Shown: positions 1 through 6,389 of the stretch, piece by piece
Position numbering within the stretch: the first letter of the stretch is position 1
How the letters are laid out: each line of letters opens with the position of its first letter
DNA from: Candidatus Izemoplasma sp.
Lineage (GTDB): Bacteria; Bacillota_I; Bacilli_A; Izemoplasmatales; Izemoplasmataceae
Assembly (NCBI GenBank): GCA_007132145.1
Contig: SLPE01000205.1
Span: 1 to 7,396 of the forward strand
Direction: 5' to 3'
DNA: 7,396 nucleotides
The notes under the pieces: model-generated
The model's input: only the letters and a program-made list of their open reading frames with translations
Databases searched by the model: none
What the model was told of the DNA's origin: nothing
Program-made: the position numbers and the translations under genes

Positions 1-19
1 CATGAAGACGCCACTCGCA

Positions 20-3000
20 TCAGTCGGCCCATAAGAAGAGCAATCCCGCGGCAAGCATGTATCCGCTCGCACCGATGTCGTTCAAAAACGCATCCAATCG
101 CGAGAGCAAGGTCGGCGTATCGTCATAGGAGACGACAAAGGACAGCCCGTACTCCGTTGCCTCTTCAAGCGCGGCGAGCACATGCTCGAGCGCATCGGCA
201 CTGTCGATGTGATGCGACATGTCGTCGTCGAAGGGCGTCTCGAAGTAATCGTGATGTCCGTGCTCGGCGGCATGTTCGAAAAACGGGTTGAGCTCGTGGG
301 TTTCCGAGATCCGTTCGTCGTCGACGAGAAAGAAGACATGATTGAAATAGATTTTGTCGTCGATGATCAACTGCGCAAAGGTGACATCCATGTGATACCA
401 ATCGCCGTCGACGGACACCATGTTCCAAGCGTGATTGACGTTGTCGACGACGCCGTAAACGGTTTCGACGTCCAACCCTTCCAAAAGACCGAGCAGTTCA
501 ACCGCCTTGGCGATGCCGTCACACACGGCGAGACCGTCGAGAAAGACCCCTTCAAGATGGAAGGCGCGCGCGTTCGCGTATCCGTCGATGTCTCCCGTCA
601 AAGTCGCGAGTTCGACATCGTAGACGACCGTTGAGGCGAGATGTCCGTACACGCTTCGCCATTTTTCCCGTTCATCCATGTCGTCACGGATGATTTCGCG
701 TAGCGTCTGTCTGGCGATTTCATAGATGATGTAGGCGTTGGAGGTCTCGTCCGAGAAGACCGGCGCGTAGCCCGCTCTCAAGGCGTACAGGAGGTCTGCG
801 CTCGAATGGACGGTGCGGCTATCGTCCCACAAGTCCGGCGCAAAGCCGTCGTAGGCGTCGTCGCGGGTCCGCGCATCGGGCGCGAGTCCCTTCGGCAACA
901 ACGCTTCGATGTGGGTCAACACGGGCGTGTTGACCCAGAAGGGCTCGACGTTGAGGTCGATGCCGTGGTGCAAGGCGACTTCTGCCGGTTTGCTGCCAGC
1001 GGGTGCGAAAATCGCCAAATCGTCAAGGAAGAGCCCGTGGAAGACGCCCGAATCGACACGGTCCACGTCGCCTTCGAAGACGATTTGACGAAGCATGGAC
1101 GCTTGCGTGAACAAGGCGTGTGCCATGTCTTCGACGTTCGATGGAATGCGGAGGAAGCGCAAGGAAGTCGCTTGTAGAAAGGCACCTTGATGTATCGTCC
1201 GCAGGTTTTGCGGCAGTTCGACGGTGCGGAGATTCGGGGTGTCCATGAAAGCGAACGCACCGATGGAGCGGACCGAATCGGCGAGGACGAGCGACGTCAA
1301 GCCTCGGGCTTGCGCAAAGGCGAACGCGCCGATTTCAACGATGTCATCGGGAACGATGTAACCGCCACTACGTCCTTGCGGATATACAAGCAAGGTCGTG
1401 AGCTCGGCATCGAAAAGGACGCCGTCGAGCGTTCGATAGCGGGGATGTCCGATGCTGAGTTCAATGGTTTTCAGGCCTTCGGCGGAGCGGAACGTCTCCG
1501 GTGAAAAATCGATGTCGGCACCGACGACGACCCGTTCGACCTCGGGGCTGTTGTTGAACAATCCGCTTCCGAGACGGATGACGGGCTCACCGTCGATGAC
1601 GTTTGGAACGACGACATCCGAAGCGTTCCCGACGTACTCGACGAGGGTGACGCCTTCGTCACGACGGACTACGTTCCACGTTCCGATGGTTTCGACATTC
1701 GAGACGAACCGGATGCCTTGAGCCCTCGCCGCTTGTTCGACCGTCCCTCCCGGCGGCGCATGGAATGTGAGGTGTTCGATGCCGCCATATCCCGTGCCGC
1801 TCAAGCCGATGATCGCATCGGCATTCAAGAAGTGGATATCCGTCGGTTTGGTGACATTGAAAAGGAAGATGTTGAGTGCATAGACCTGTTCGTTGAGAAG
1901 CAGTGTCGAGGGCGACAAGTATGACTGACTCCAAAATGCGACACGGACCGGATGGGGCACGTCGACGATGATCGTTTCATACAAGCGGTCCCAAGGAATG
2001 TGGTCCACGCCTGCTAGCGTGTTTGTCCTATTGCTGAAAAAATCCGTGATGACGACGCCGTCATCATCGAACAATGTATACGCGTATTCAAGCGTGTAAT
2101 GCGAAAACCCTTCGACGTCGTCGGTCAAGACCACGTCCGTATATTCGATGTCGTGGTTTTCGAAGTGTTCTATCATCGACGCGCTCATCGTACCGCTGCA
2201 CACCAGATGCGCATTAAACGTCCGCGTGTATGGGTTCAATAGCACGGCGTCTTGGAAGATGACGTGTTGCAAATGTTCGACATAACGGAAAGCGCCCCGT
2301 TCCACTTCTTTGACATGGGCCGGAACTACGTATGTTTCCCCTTGTTTAGCAGAAGGATATAGATGGAGGATCTTGCCGTCGTTGCTGAACAAGACACCGT
2401 CTACGGACTTCAAAACGGGGTTGTCCTCGTGAACCTCGATGGATTCGAGTGCGGGTAGGAACCCGAGACTGAATTCCCGTAAAGACTCGGGAATCACGAG
2501 TTGACGGAACTGGACGTTCGACAATTCGGAAGAATCGACCTCGATCGTTCCTTCAAGAATGTCGAAACGGTCGATAGGGACCCGGTTGTTGATCTTGAGG
2601 AGTCGATAACCGCCAGGCAAGACGGTTTCGTAAAAAGCGACGCCGTCGTAGAGGAAATGCGGATTCGACGGACATAAGGACAGGTTGGACAGCAAATCGA
2701 CATTGAAAAAGGCGTCTTTCCCGATCATGCTGACGTTTCGACCGATCCGGATATGGTCGAGCAAGATGTTTGCCGCGAAGGCGCCGTCGCCGATGGTGGT
2801 CACATCATCGCCGATGATGATTTCCCGCAAATGATAGGGAATCGGTACGTTCAAGAACAAAAAGCGTCCGAACGCGGCGCTACCGATGATTTCGACCCCC
2901 TCGGGCACTGTATACGACGTCCGCTTTGCGGCATTGGGATAACTGACGAGTCGGACCTTGTCGTCGTCGAGACGTTCGAACAGTACACCGTCTTGAACAT

Positions 3001-5146
3001 AGAACGCCCCTTCATTGGAAACGATGTCGATGCTTTCCAACCCGGCGCCGACGAAAGGATTGCCGTGGATGCTTTTCAACGTGTCGGGCAACACGATCGT
3101 CTTCAAGGATGGATTGTTGTTGAACGCTCTCGCTCCGAGATGTTCCAAAAGGCTACCGCTTTCGAAAACGACTTGATCGAGTCGTTCCATGTTTGAAAAG
3201 GCGCCCTCCTCAATGCTTTGTACGCTCGCCGGGATCAACAGGGTTTCTACGTGTACGTTTTGTGTGAAGGCCGCCTGCCCGATCGTCGTCAACGACGAAG
3301 GCGTCGCAAAATCGATGCTCGTCAAGGCGTCATTGTTCCTGAAGCCGTCACGACCGATCGAGACGATGGAAGACGGCAGATGCAATGTCTCGATCGCAGT
3401 GTGCATGACCGCTTGGTTTTCTATTTCAATAATGCTTTCGCTGAAGACGATTTCTTTGAGGTGGCCGTTGTAAGCGAACGCTTGTGTAGCGATGACTTCG
3501 ACGGTTGAAGGCATCGTATACATCGCGTCCGTCTTTCCACCTGGGTACCTCAACAACGTTTTCATCTCGACATCGAACAAGACGCCGTCATACGCCGTAT
3601 AAAACCGGTTGTCCGAATCCACGGTGAACCCGAGGAAAGGGATGTCCCTGAACAGCCAGTGTTGCTCGATCTGGAACACTCTTGTTATCGAGTACGGCAC
3701 ATGGATGGTTTTCAAGTTCGGATGCATTACATGGTTCGGGTAAAAATTCGTGCTTTGCGGATGGATCCGAACGTGTTCGAACGATGCGGGAAGCGCATCC
3801 TCTTCGACGCCGAAAACCGCGGTGAACGGAAAAGCCCTCGCCGGCATGTTTTGCGATCCCCCCGGGACGGTGAGGGTGGTGACGCTCATCGCATCCTTCA
3901 GAATCGCTTCACCGTGTTGTTCGTAGATGTTCAACGGCAATTCGACGACCGTCAGGTTCGGCATGCTCTTCATGGCCCGATCGTCGATGAACACTTCATT
4001 GTCGAAGACGATGTGTTCGATGCCGGGGTGGTGTGCGAACGCTTCTGTCCCGACACGAACGCTTTTTTTTTTTTTTTTGGAAGGCACGACGACAAAAGGG
4101 TCGTTCCCTTCATACCCCGTCACAAGCGCGATGTCTTCATCATCGTCCAGTTCATAGACCAATCCGTACGTCCAGTGGATGTCGAAGCGTTTCGATTGCC
4201 GGATGAGCGCTCTATCGCTCAAAAGCGTACGCTCGTCTTCGCGGGTCCAAAACCAGGCTCCGAAGACGGCATCCTCCCTTTCCGGGACGAAAGGGAACGT
4301 ATGCGAACGCTCATGTTCGACCAAAGTCGCGGACAACAGGACATCATCGTTGTAGTATGTCGTGACATGATATCTGTGATCATCGCCGTGGTCGACGATG
4401 ACGTCGTCATGATCGACGACGAGCAATGCGCCGTCTTGAGCGAGGTGCAAAGACGAAACCTCCGAAAAATCGATGCCGGCGAATGACGACGTGCTCTTCC
4501 AAAACTCGTACGGCCGGTCCAGATAGGCCCAACGGACATTCCCGTCAGCGATCATGAACGTCACATCGGCGCGGATGTCCGGCAGAACCGGCGTGAAAGC
4601 GAGGCGTTCGCCGTCGGCGTACAAGACCGTCAGCATCCCCTCAAACGCACCGACGACACCCAACACGCGATGCGCGCCGATCGTGCGTTCATCGAACCAA
4701 GTGTCGAAATCCGACACCGTCGATCCTTCCGCGATTTCATGGTCGTATAGATATCGGTACTCCGCAAGGCTCATGTCGCGATACAACCAGAGCGTGAATG
4801 TCCGTGCGTACCCTTCATAGACGATGGTCAACACATGTTCGCCGAGCGTGGGTTCCTCCCCGGCGCTCCACGTTTCAACCATGTCTTCCGTCAAGGCGAG
4901 CGTCCGCTCCGACCCATCGGAAAAAGAAACCTTCAAGCTTCTTTCGGAGAGATGGAACCCGTCGATGTCGTGATACGAGACATCTTCTCCCCCATCCAGC
5001 TCGATGCCCACGATCTCCGGGCTTTCCAGCGGCGGCGTCTCCGTCTTCTCCTGTACCGCTACACAACCGCCAAACACTGCGAGACAGAGCCCCGCGACCG
5101 AAACAACAATACCTAGACCCCTTGCAAAACGTTTGCCACGCATCAT
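20..5146 (-). CDS. Giant surface lipoprotein: Ig-like domain, BspA-type leucine-rich repeats, C-terminal transglutaminase-like domain
   Basis: This encodes a 1708-residue protein predicted to be exported and lipid-anchored. Residues 2-20 give a basic start and hydrophobic core, followed by AVFGGC with Cys28 as the likely lipidated residue; Phe at -3 is atypical. Residues about 44-122 resemble a group 3 bacterial Ig-like domain (SDGSERTL, then GEHVLTIVYEGYARTFTL). Residues about 363-985 and 1160-1400 are BspA-type LRRs. Residues about 1465-1615 match the transglutaminase-like fold, with Cys1542 (AVCDG), His1572 (NHAWNMV) and Asp1587 (WYHMDVTF) in the expected order and spacing. The likely role is surface adhesion or protein processing; the substrate is unknown, and such domains may be proteases or cross-linkers. 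The frame stays open upstream to 5590, but that part overlaps the rhodanese gene on the other strand. The tandem ATG at 5146/5143 follows AAAGGGG at normal spacing, so I start at 5146. No canonical promoter is visible. A 16-base A run at codons 357-362 may switch the gene on and off. Confidence 0.93.
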   Translation of the reverse strand: MMRGKRFARGLGIVVSVAGLCLAVFGGCVAVQEKTETPPLESPEIVGIELDGGEDVSYHDIDGFHLSERSLKVSFSDGSERTLALTEDMVETWSAGEEPTLGEHVLTIVYEGYARTFTLWLYRDMSLAEYRYLYDHEIAEGSTVSDFDTWFDERTIGAHRVLGVVGAFEGMLTVLYADGERLAFTPVLPDIRADVTFMIADGNVRWAYLDRPYEFWKSTSSFAGIDFSEVSSLHLAQDGALLVVDHDDVIVDHGDDHRYHVTTYYNDDVLLSATLVEHERSHTFPFVPEREDAVFGAWFWTREDERTLLSDRALIRQSKRFDIHWTYGLVYELDDDEDIALVTGYEGNDPFVVVPSKKKKKSVRVGTEAFAHHPGIEHIVFDNEVFIDDRAMKSMPNLTVVELPLNIYEQHGEAILKDAMSVTTLTVPGGSQNMPARAFPFTAVFGVEEDALPASFEHVRIHPQSTNFYPNHVMHPNLKTIHVPYSITRVFQIEQHWLFRDIPFLGFTVDSDNRFYTAYDGVLFDVEMKTLLRYPGGKTDAMYTMPSTVEVIATQAFAYNGHLKEIVFSESIIEIENQAVMHTAIETLHLPSSIVSIGRDGFRNNDALTSIDFATPSSLTTIGQAAFTQNVHVETLLIPASVQSIEEGAFSNMERLDQVVFESGSLLEHLGARAFNNNPSLKTIVLPDTLKSIHGNPFVGAGLESIDIVSNEGAFYVQDGVLFERLDDDKVRLVSYPNAAKRTSYTVPEGVEIIGSAAFGRFLFLNVPIPYHLREIIIGDDVTTIGDGAFAANILLDHIRIGRNVSMIGKDAFFNVDLLSNLSLCPSNPHFLYDGVAFYETVLPGGYRLLKINNRVPIDRFDILEGTIEVDSSELSNVQFRQLVIPESLREFSLGFLPALESIEVHEDNPVLKSVDGVLFSNDGKILHLYPSAKQGETYVVPAHVKEVERGAFRYVEHLQHVIFQDAVLLNPYTRTFNAHLVCSGTMSASMIEHFENHDIEYTDVVLTDDVEGFSHYTLEYAYTLFDDDGVVITDFFSNRTNTLAGVDHIPWDRLYETIIVDVPHPVRVAFWSQSYLSPSTLLLNEQVYALNIFLFNVTKPTDIHFLNADAIIGLSGTGYGGIEHLTFHAPPGGTVEQAARAQGIRFVSNVETIGTWNVVRRDEGVTLVEYVGNASDVVVPNVIDGEPVIRLGSGLFNNSPEVERVVVGADIDFSPETFRSAEGLKTIELSIGHPRYRTLDGVLFDAELTTLLVYPQGRSGGYIVPDDIVEIGAFAFAQARGLTSLVLADSVRSIGAFAFMDTPNLRTVELPQNLRTIHQGAFLQATSLRFLRIPSNVEDMAHALFTQASMLRQIVFEGDVDRVDSGVFHGLFLDDLAIFAPAGSKPAEVALHHGIDLNVEPFWVNTPVLTHIEALLPKGLAPDARTRDDAYDGFAPDLWDDSRTVHSSADLLYALRAGYAPVFSDETSNAYIIYEIARQTLREIIRDDMDEREKWRSVYGHLASTVVYDVELATLTGDIDGYANARAFHLEGVFLDGLAVCDGIAKAVELLGLLEGLDVETVYGVVDNVNHAWNMVSVDGDWYHMDVTFAQLIIDDKIYFNHVFFLVDDERISETHELNPFFEHAAEHGHHDYFETPFDDDMSHHIDSADALEHVLAALEEATEYGLSFVVSYDDTPTLLSRLDAFLNDIGASGYMLAAGLLFLWAD
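947..1669 (-). repeat. BspA-type LRR array, second block (protein residues about 1160-1400)
   Basis: A second, shorter LRR set follows an intervening non-LRR stretch (about residues 1003-1110). It holds one DGVLF module at residue 1241, then EIGAFAFAQA, SIGAFAFMDT, TIHQGAFLQA and a closing strand. It ends with APAGSKPAEVALHHGI near residues 1381-1396. A similar tail, APPGGTVEQAARAQGI, lies near residues 1130-1145 just before the block. These tails resemble the PAGS...A...I cap common in BspA-like proteins. Confidence 0.8.
2192..4060 (-). repeat. BspA-type LRR array, first block (protein residues about 363-985)
   Basis: Repeats follow the pattern I-x-x-x-AF-x(6)-L-x-x-I-x-LP-x-x-L, for example SIGRDGFRNND, TIGQAAFTQN, SIEEGAFSNM and TIGDGAFAAN. 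Longer modules carry DGVLF or DGVAF at residues 520, 719, 834 and 916. Three of these (520, 719, 916) are followed by a YP turn and a new strand opening with MP or VP (TMPSTVEVI, TVPEGVEII, VVPAHVKEV). The block ends near residues 983-1001 with a tail (CSGTMSASMIEHFENHDI) resembling the caps that close later arrays. The DNA itself is diverged, so these are old protein repeats rather than recent duplications. Confidence 0.85.
4063..4078 (-). repeat. A16 homopolymer tract inside the lipoprotein gene (candidate contingency locus)
   Basis: Sixteen consecutive A residues on the coding strand (T on the plus strand) encode Lys357-Lys361 and the first base of Ser362. The tract sits just before the LRR array. 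Reading the flanks by hand, adding one A reaches TGA after 22 further codons, and losing one A reaches TGA after 30. Either slip would leave about the first 356 residues plus a short tail, without LRRs or transglutaminase domain. Such tracts are known hot spots for slipped-strand mispairing and for polymerase slippage during transcription. It is also a place where sequencing errors gather, so the exact length should be treated with care. Confidence 0.9.
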
Positions 5147-5156
5147 CGATGCCAAA

Positions 5157-5163
5157 CCCCTTT
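5157..5163 (-). promoter_or_regulatory. Ribosome binding site that sets the lipoprotein start
   Basis: The minus strand reads AAAGGGG here, 10 bases before the ATG at 5146 and 13 before the second ATG at 5143. This favours the first ATG and places the lipobox Cys at residue 28. It also argues against the many upstream in-frame codons reaching back to 5590. Confidence 0.65.
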
Positions 5164-5193
5164 CGATATGAACTGTGCTCGTGTCGATATGAA
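5163..5193. repeat. Direct repeat TCGATATGAA, two copies 21 bp apart, upstream of the lipoprotein gene
   Basis: The plus strand carries TCGATATGAA at 5163-5172 and again at 5184-5193. The 21-bp period equals about two turns of the helix, as for paired binding sites of one regulator. The near copy abuts the ribosome binding site of the lipoprotein gene (minus strand), and the far copy is where a -10 region would be expected. No protein is known to bind it; the regulatory role is inferred from position only. Confidence 0.4.
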
Positions 5194-5276
5194 AAAATGT
5201 CTGTTCCCGTTCTTTCCGAAAGACCGCGACCTTGCCGGTCACGACCGCCGACATAGGGTCGCGACGTCCTTCATGA

Positions 5277-5305
5277 TTGACTTTTCTTGTCGCCTCTCCT
5301 ATAAT
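5277..5305 (+). promoter_or_regulatory. Vegetative-type promoter of the rhodanese gene
   Basis: The -35 box TTGACT (5277-5282) and -10 box TATAAT (5300-5305) are separated by exactly 17 bases. Transcription should begin near 5312, giving a leader of about 16 bases before the ATG at 5328. GGAG at 5317-5320 serves as ribosome binding site, 7 bases before the start codon. Confidence 0.85.
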
Positions 5306-5327
5306 AGCCGTGGATTGGAGTGTTACT

Positions 5328-5720
5328 ATGGACCGACTCATCTTCTTCTTGATTCCCATCGTCTTAGGTCTTTGGATCGGTTGGCTGCTCTCGCGCCGAC
5401 GGACCCTCAAGGACACCACGGCGCGCATGCAAGTCATCCCCGTCGAAACGTTCAAACAGAACATGCGCAAAGGCCAATTGATCGACATCCGCAAACGTGC
5501 TCGCTTCGAAGAGGACAAGATCAAGGGCGCCCGCCATTTCAGCGTGCGCTTCCTCCGCCACAAATCACAGATCCAAGTGCGCAAGGACAAACCGCTCTAC
5601 CTCTACTGCCAAAACGGTCGGAAAGCGAAGCGCGCGGCCCGCAAACTGCTCACGAGAGGCTACGTCTTCGTCTATGTCCTCGAGGGCGGTTTCGAAGCCT
5701 ACAAGGCGAGCCGGAAATGA
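5328..5720 (+). CDS. Membrane-anchored rhodanese-like protein
   Basis: This is a 130-residue protein with one rhodanese domain behind an N-terminal membrane anchor (hydrophobic residues 4-21, then RRR at 23-25, so the domain probably faces the cytoplasm). The domain runs from about residue 35 to the end. It shows LIDIRKRARFEEDKIKGARH, typical of the first half of the fold, and LYCQNGRKA, where Cys94 is the expected sulfur-carrying residue in a CxxGR loop. It ends with VLEGGFEAYK, the usual closing strand and helix. Rhodaneses move sulfane sulfur; the acceptor here is unknown. The protein is unusually basic. The ATG at 5328 is chosen because the promoter and GGAG sit just upstream; the in-frame TTG at 5277 is part of the -35 box. 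The gene ends 15 bases before the stop of a convergent small gene, with no terminator between them. Confidence 0.9.
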   Translation: MDRLIFFLIPIVLGLWIGWLLSRRRTLKDTTARMQVIPVETFKQNMRKGQLIDIRKRARFEEDKIKGARHFSVRFLRHKSQIQVRKDKPLYLYCQNGRKAKRAARKLLTRGYVFVYVLEGGFEAYKASRK

Positions 5721-5735
5721 AAGGCTTCTCGCGGA

Positions 5736-5882
5736 TCAACGACGCCTGCGATAGTTGCGGTCCTCTTCCATCATCAAACGGATCTGCCGCACATTCAGCC
5801 AGATGAACAAAGGCGCGATGGCGACCAGGACCGCCAAGACAAAAAACAGGATGGTAAACGCGCCGAAGATTTCGAAAAACAT
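5736..5882 (-). CDS. Small single-span membrane protein (48 residues), family not recognised
   Basis: A short frame starts at an ATG with a very strong ribosome binding site (AGAGGAGGGG, 5888-5897 on the minus strand; 7 bases between GGAGG and ATG). The product begins MFFEIFGAFTILFF, has one continuous hydrophobic segment over about residues 5-29, then turns hydrophilic (RQIRLMMEEDRNY) and ends in four Arg and a TGA. The charge pattern suggests an outside N-terminus and a cytoplasmic tail, as in many small regulatory or complex-subunit proteins, but no function can be assigned. It lies downstream of the 121-residue gene on the same strand, with a hairpin terminator between. Expression would need read-through or the weak promoter TTTTCA (5926-5931), 18 bases, TATCAG (5902-5907). 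It converges with the rhodanese gene. Confidence 0.75.
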   Translation of the reverse strand: MFFEIFGAFTILFFVLAVLVAIAPLFIWLNVRQIRLMMEEDRNYRRRR

Positions 5883-5910
5883 GCAATCCCCTCCTCTTCC
5901 CCTGATACGT

Positions 5911-5944
5911 TAAAGAAAAGCCACCTGAAAAGGTGGCCATTTTT
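5911..5944. terminator. Bidirectional intrinsic terminator
   Basis: GCCACCT (5920-5926), a GAAA loop, and AGGTGGC (5931-5937) form a perfect 7-bp stem. On the plus strand TTTTT follows at 5940-5944, preceded by CA. On the minus strand the stem is followed by TTTTCTTTA (5920-5912 read in reverse). It can end the 121-residue gene, whose stop codon is at 5945-5947 (minus), and also the rhodanese transcript coming from the left. A plus-strand transcript reaching it would run antisense through the whole 48-residue gene. Confidence 0.85.
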
Positions 5945-6310
5945 CTATGTCGTGTCGATATCGACGAGTTCGATCGTCTCGAACACGATCTCACTGATTT
6001 CTCCCCGCGCGCTCTCCAGCAACATCCGTAACTTGTCGTCGTCCTCCTTGCGGATGTCGAGGTCGTGAACGACCATCAACGGATCGCCGACGTCGGCGCA
6101 TTCGAAACGGAAGCTGTCCACCGCACCCAGGCGCAACCTGACGGGCGTGTCTTTTCTCAATCGCGGATTGTTCTTAGAAAGGATGCGGATGTCGATGGCG
6201 ACCGTGTCTGCGTCGATGAGGATCCTCGTGAGGTGTCCGTCGTGAAAAACCGGCGGTCCGCCGAGTTTCTTCGCGAGCGCGGTCTTCTTGACGAGTTCAA
6301 CAGCGTACAT
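5945..6310 (-). CDS. Hypothetical protein (121 residues), possibly Imm50-like fold
   Basis: The product is a soluble protein with no signal peptide or membrane span. It begins MYAVELVKK, has FHDGHLTRI at residues 22-30, and then mostly alternating beta strands (TVAIDIRIL, PVRLRLGAV, SFRFEC, MVVHDLDI) around an acidic hinge (RKEDDDK), ending ISEIVFETIELVDI. The order HD...L near the N-terminus, a strand pair, then VRLRLGAV and a late IxxLxI-type strand recalls the Imm50 family of small beta proteins. That is a weak resemblance judged by eye, and no toxin partner lies nearby. The ATG at 6310 is chosen because AAAGGAGGG (6318-6326, minus) lies 7 bases upstream. An alternative TTG at 6337 would sit in the -10 box. 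The gene is divergent from the tryptophanase gene and ends at a terminator. Confidence 0.85.
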   Translation of the reverse strand: MYAVELVKKTALAKKLGGPPVFHDGHLTRILIDADTVAIDIRILSKNNPRLRKDTPVRLRLGAVDSFRFECADVGDPLMVVHDLDIRKEDDDKLRMLLESARGEISEIVFETIELVDIDTT

Positions 6311-6336
6311 GAGGGTCCCTCCTTTTCTCAAATTCA

Positions 6337-6365
6337 ATTATACGTTCACAAGCGTGACTTTGCAA
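6337..6365 (-). promoter_or_regulatory. Promoter of the 121-residue hypothetical gene
   Basis: On the minus strand TTGCAA (6365-6360) and TATAAT (6342-6337) are separated by 17 bases. The start of transcription would be near 6330, leaving a leader of about 20 bases that contains little beyond the ribosome binding site. Confidence 0.8.
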
Positions 6366-6389
6366 GAGTGAAAAGCGCGTCGTTTCAAG

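Noticed and set aside
182..634. Open frame of 150 codons on the plus strand opposite the transglutaminase domain
   Set aside because: The opposite strand encodes a clear catalytic domain; this frame has no start signals or recognisable features.
4391..4420. Near-palindrome around ATGACG-T-CGTCAT
   Set aside because: It falls in codons for Asp, Val and His (VVDHDDVIVDHGDD) and is explained by repeated GAC/GTC codons; no regulatory context.
3659..4486. Long open frame of 275 codons on the plus strand inside the lipoprotein gene
   Set aside because: It is a shadow of the GAC/GTC/TTC-rich codon use on the minus strand; it lacks a ribosome binding site and family motifs, and it has an unnatural Phe run from the homopolymer.
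5147..5590. Upstream extension of the lipoprotein frame by 148 codons
   Set aside because: It overlaps the rhodanese gene on the other strand, its translation is rich in Arg and Ser with no recognisable features, and the signal peptide and ribosome binding site lie at 5146-5163.
5694..5728. 7-bp inverted repeat GAAGCCT...AGGCTTC across the rhodanese stop codon
   Set aside because: The loop is 21 bases and no U run follows on either strand, so it is a poor terminator.
6311..6337. TTG start nine codons upstream for the 121-residue protein
   Set aside because: It lies in the -10 box, and the extra codons consist of the ribosome binding site itself.
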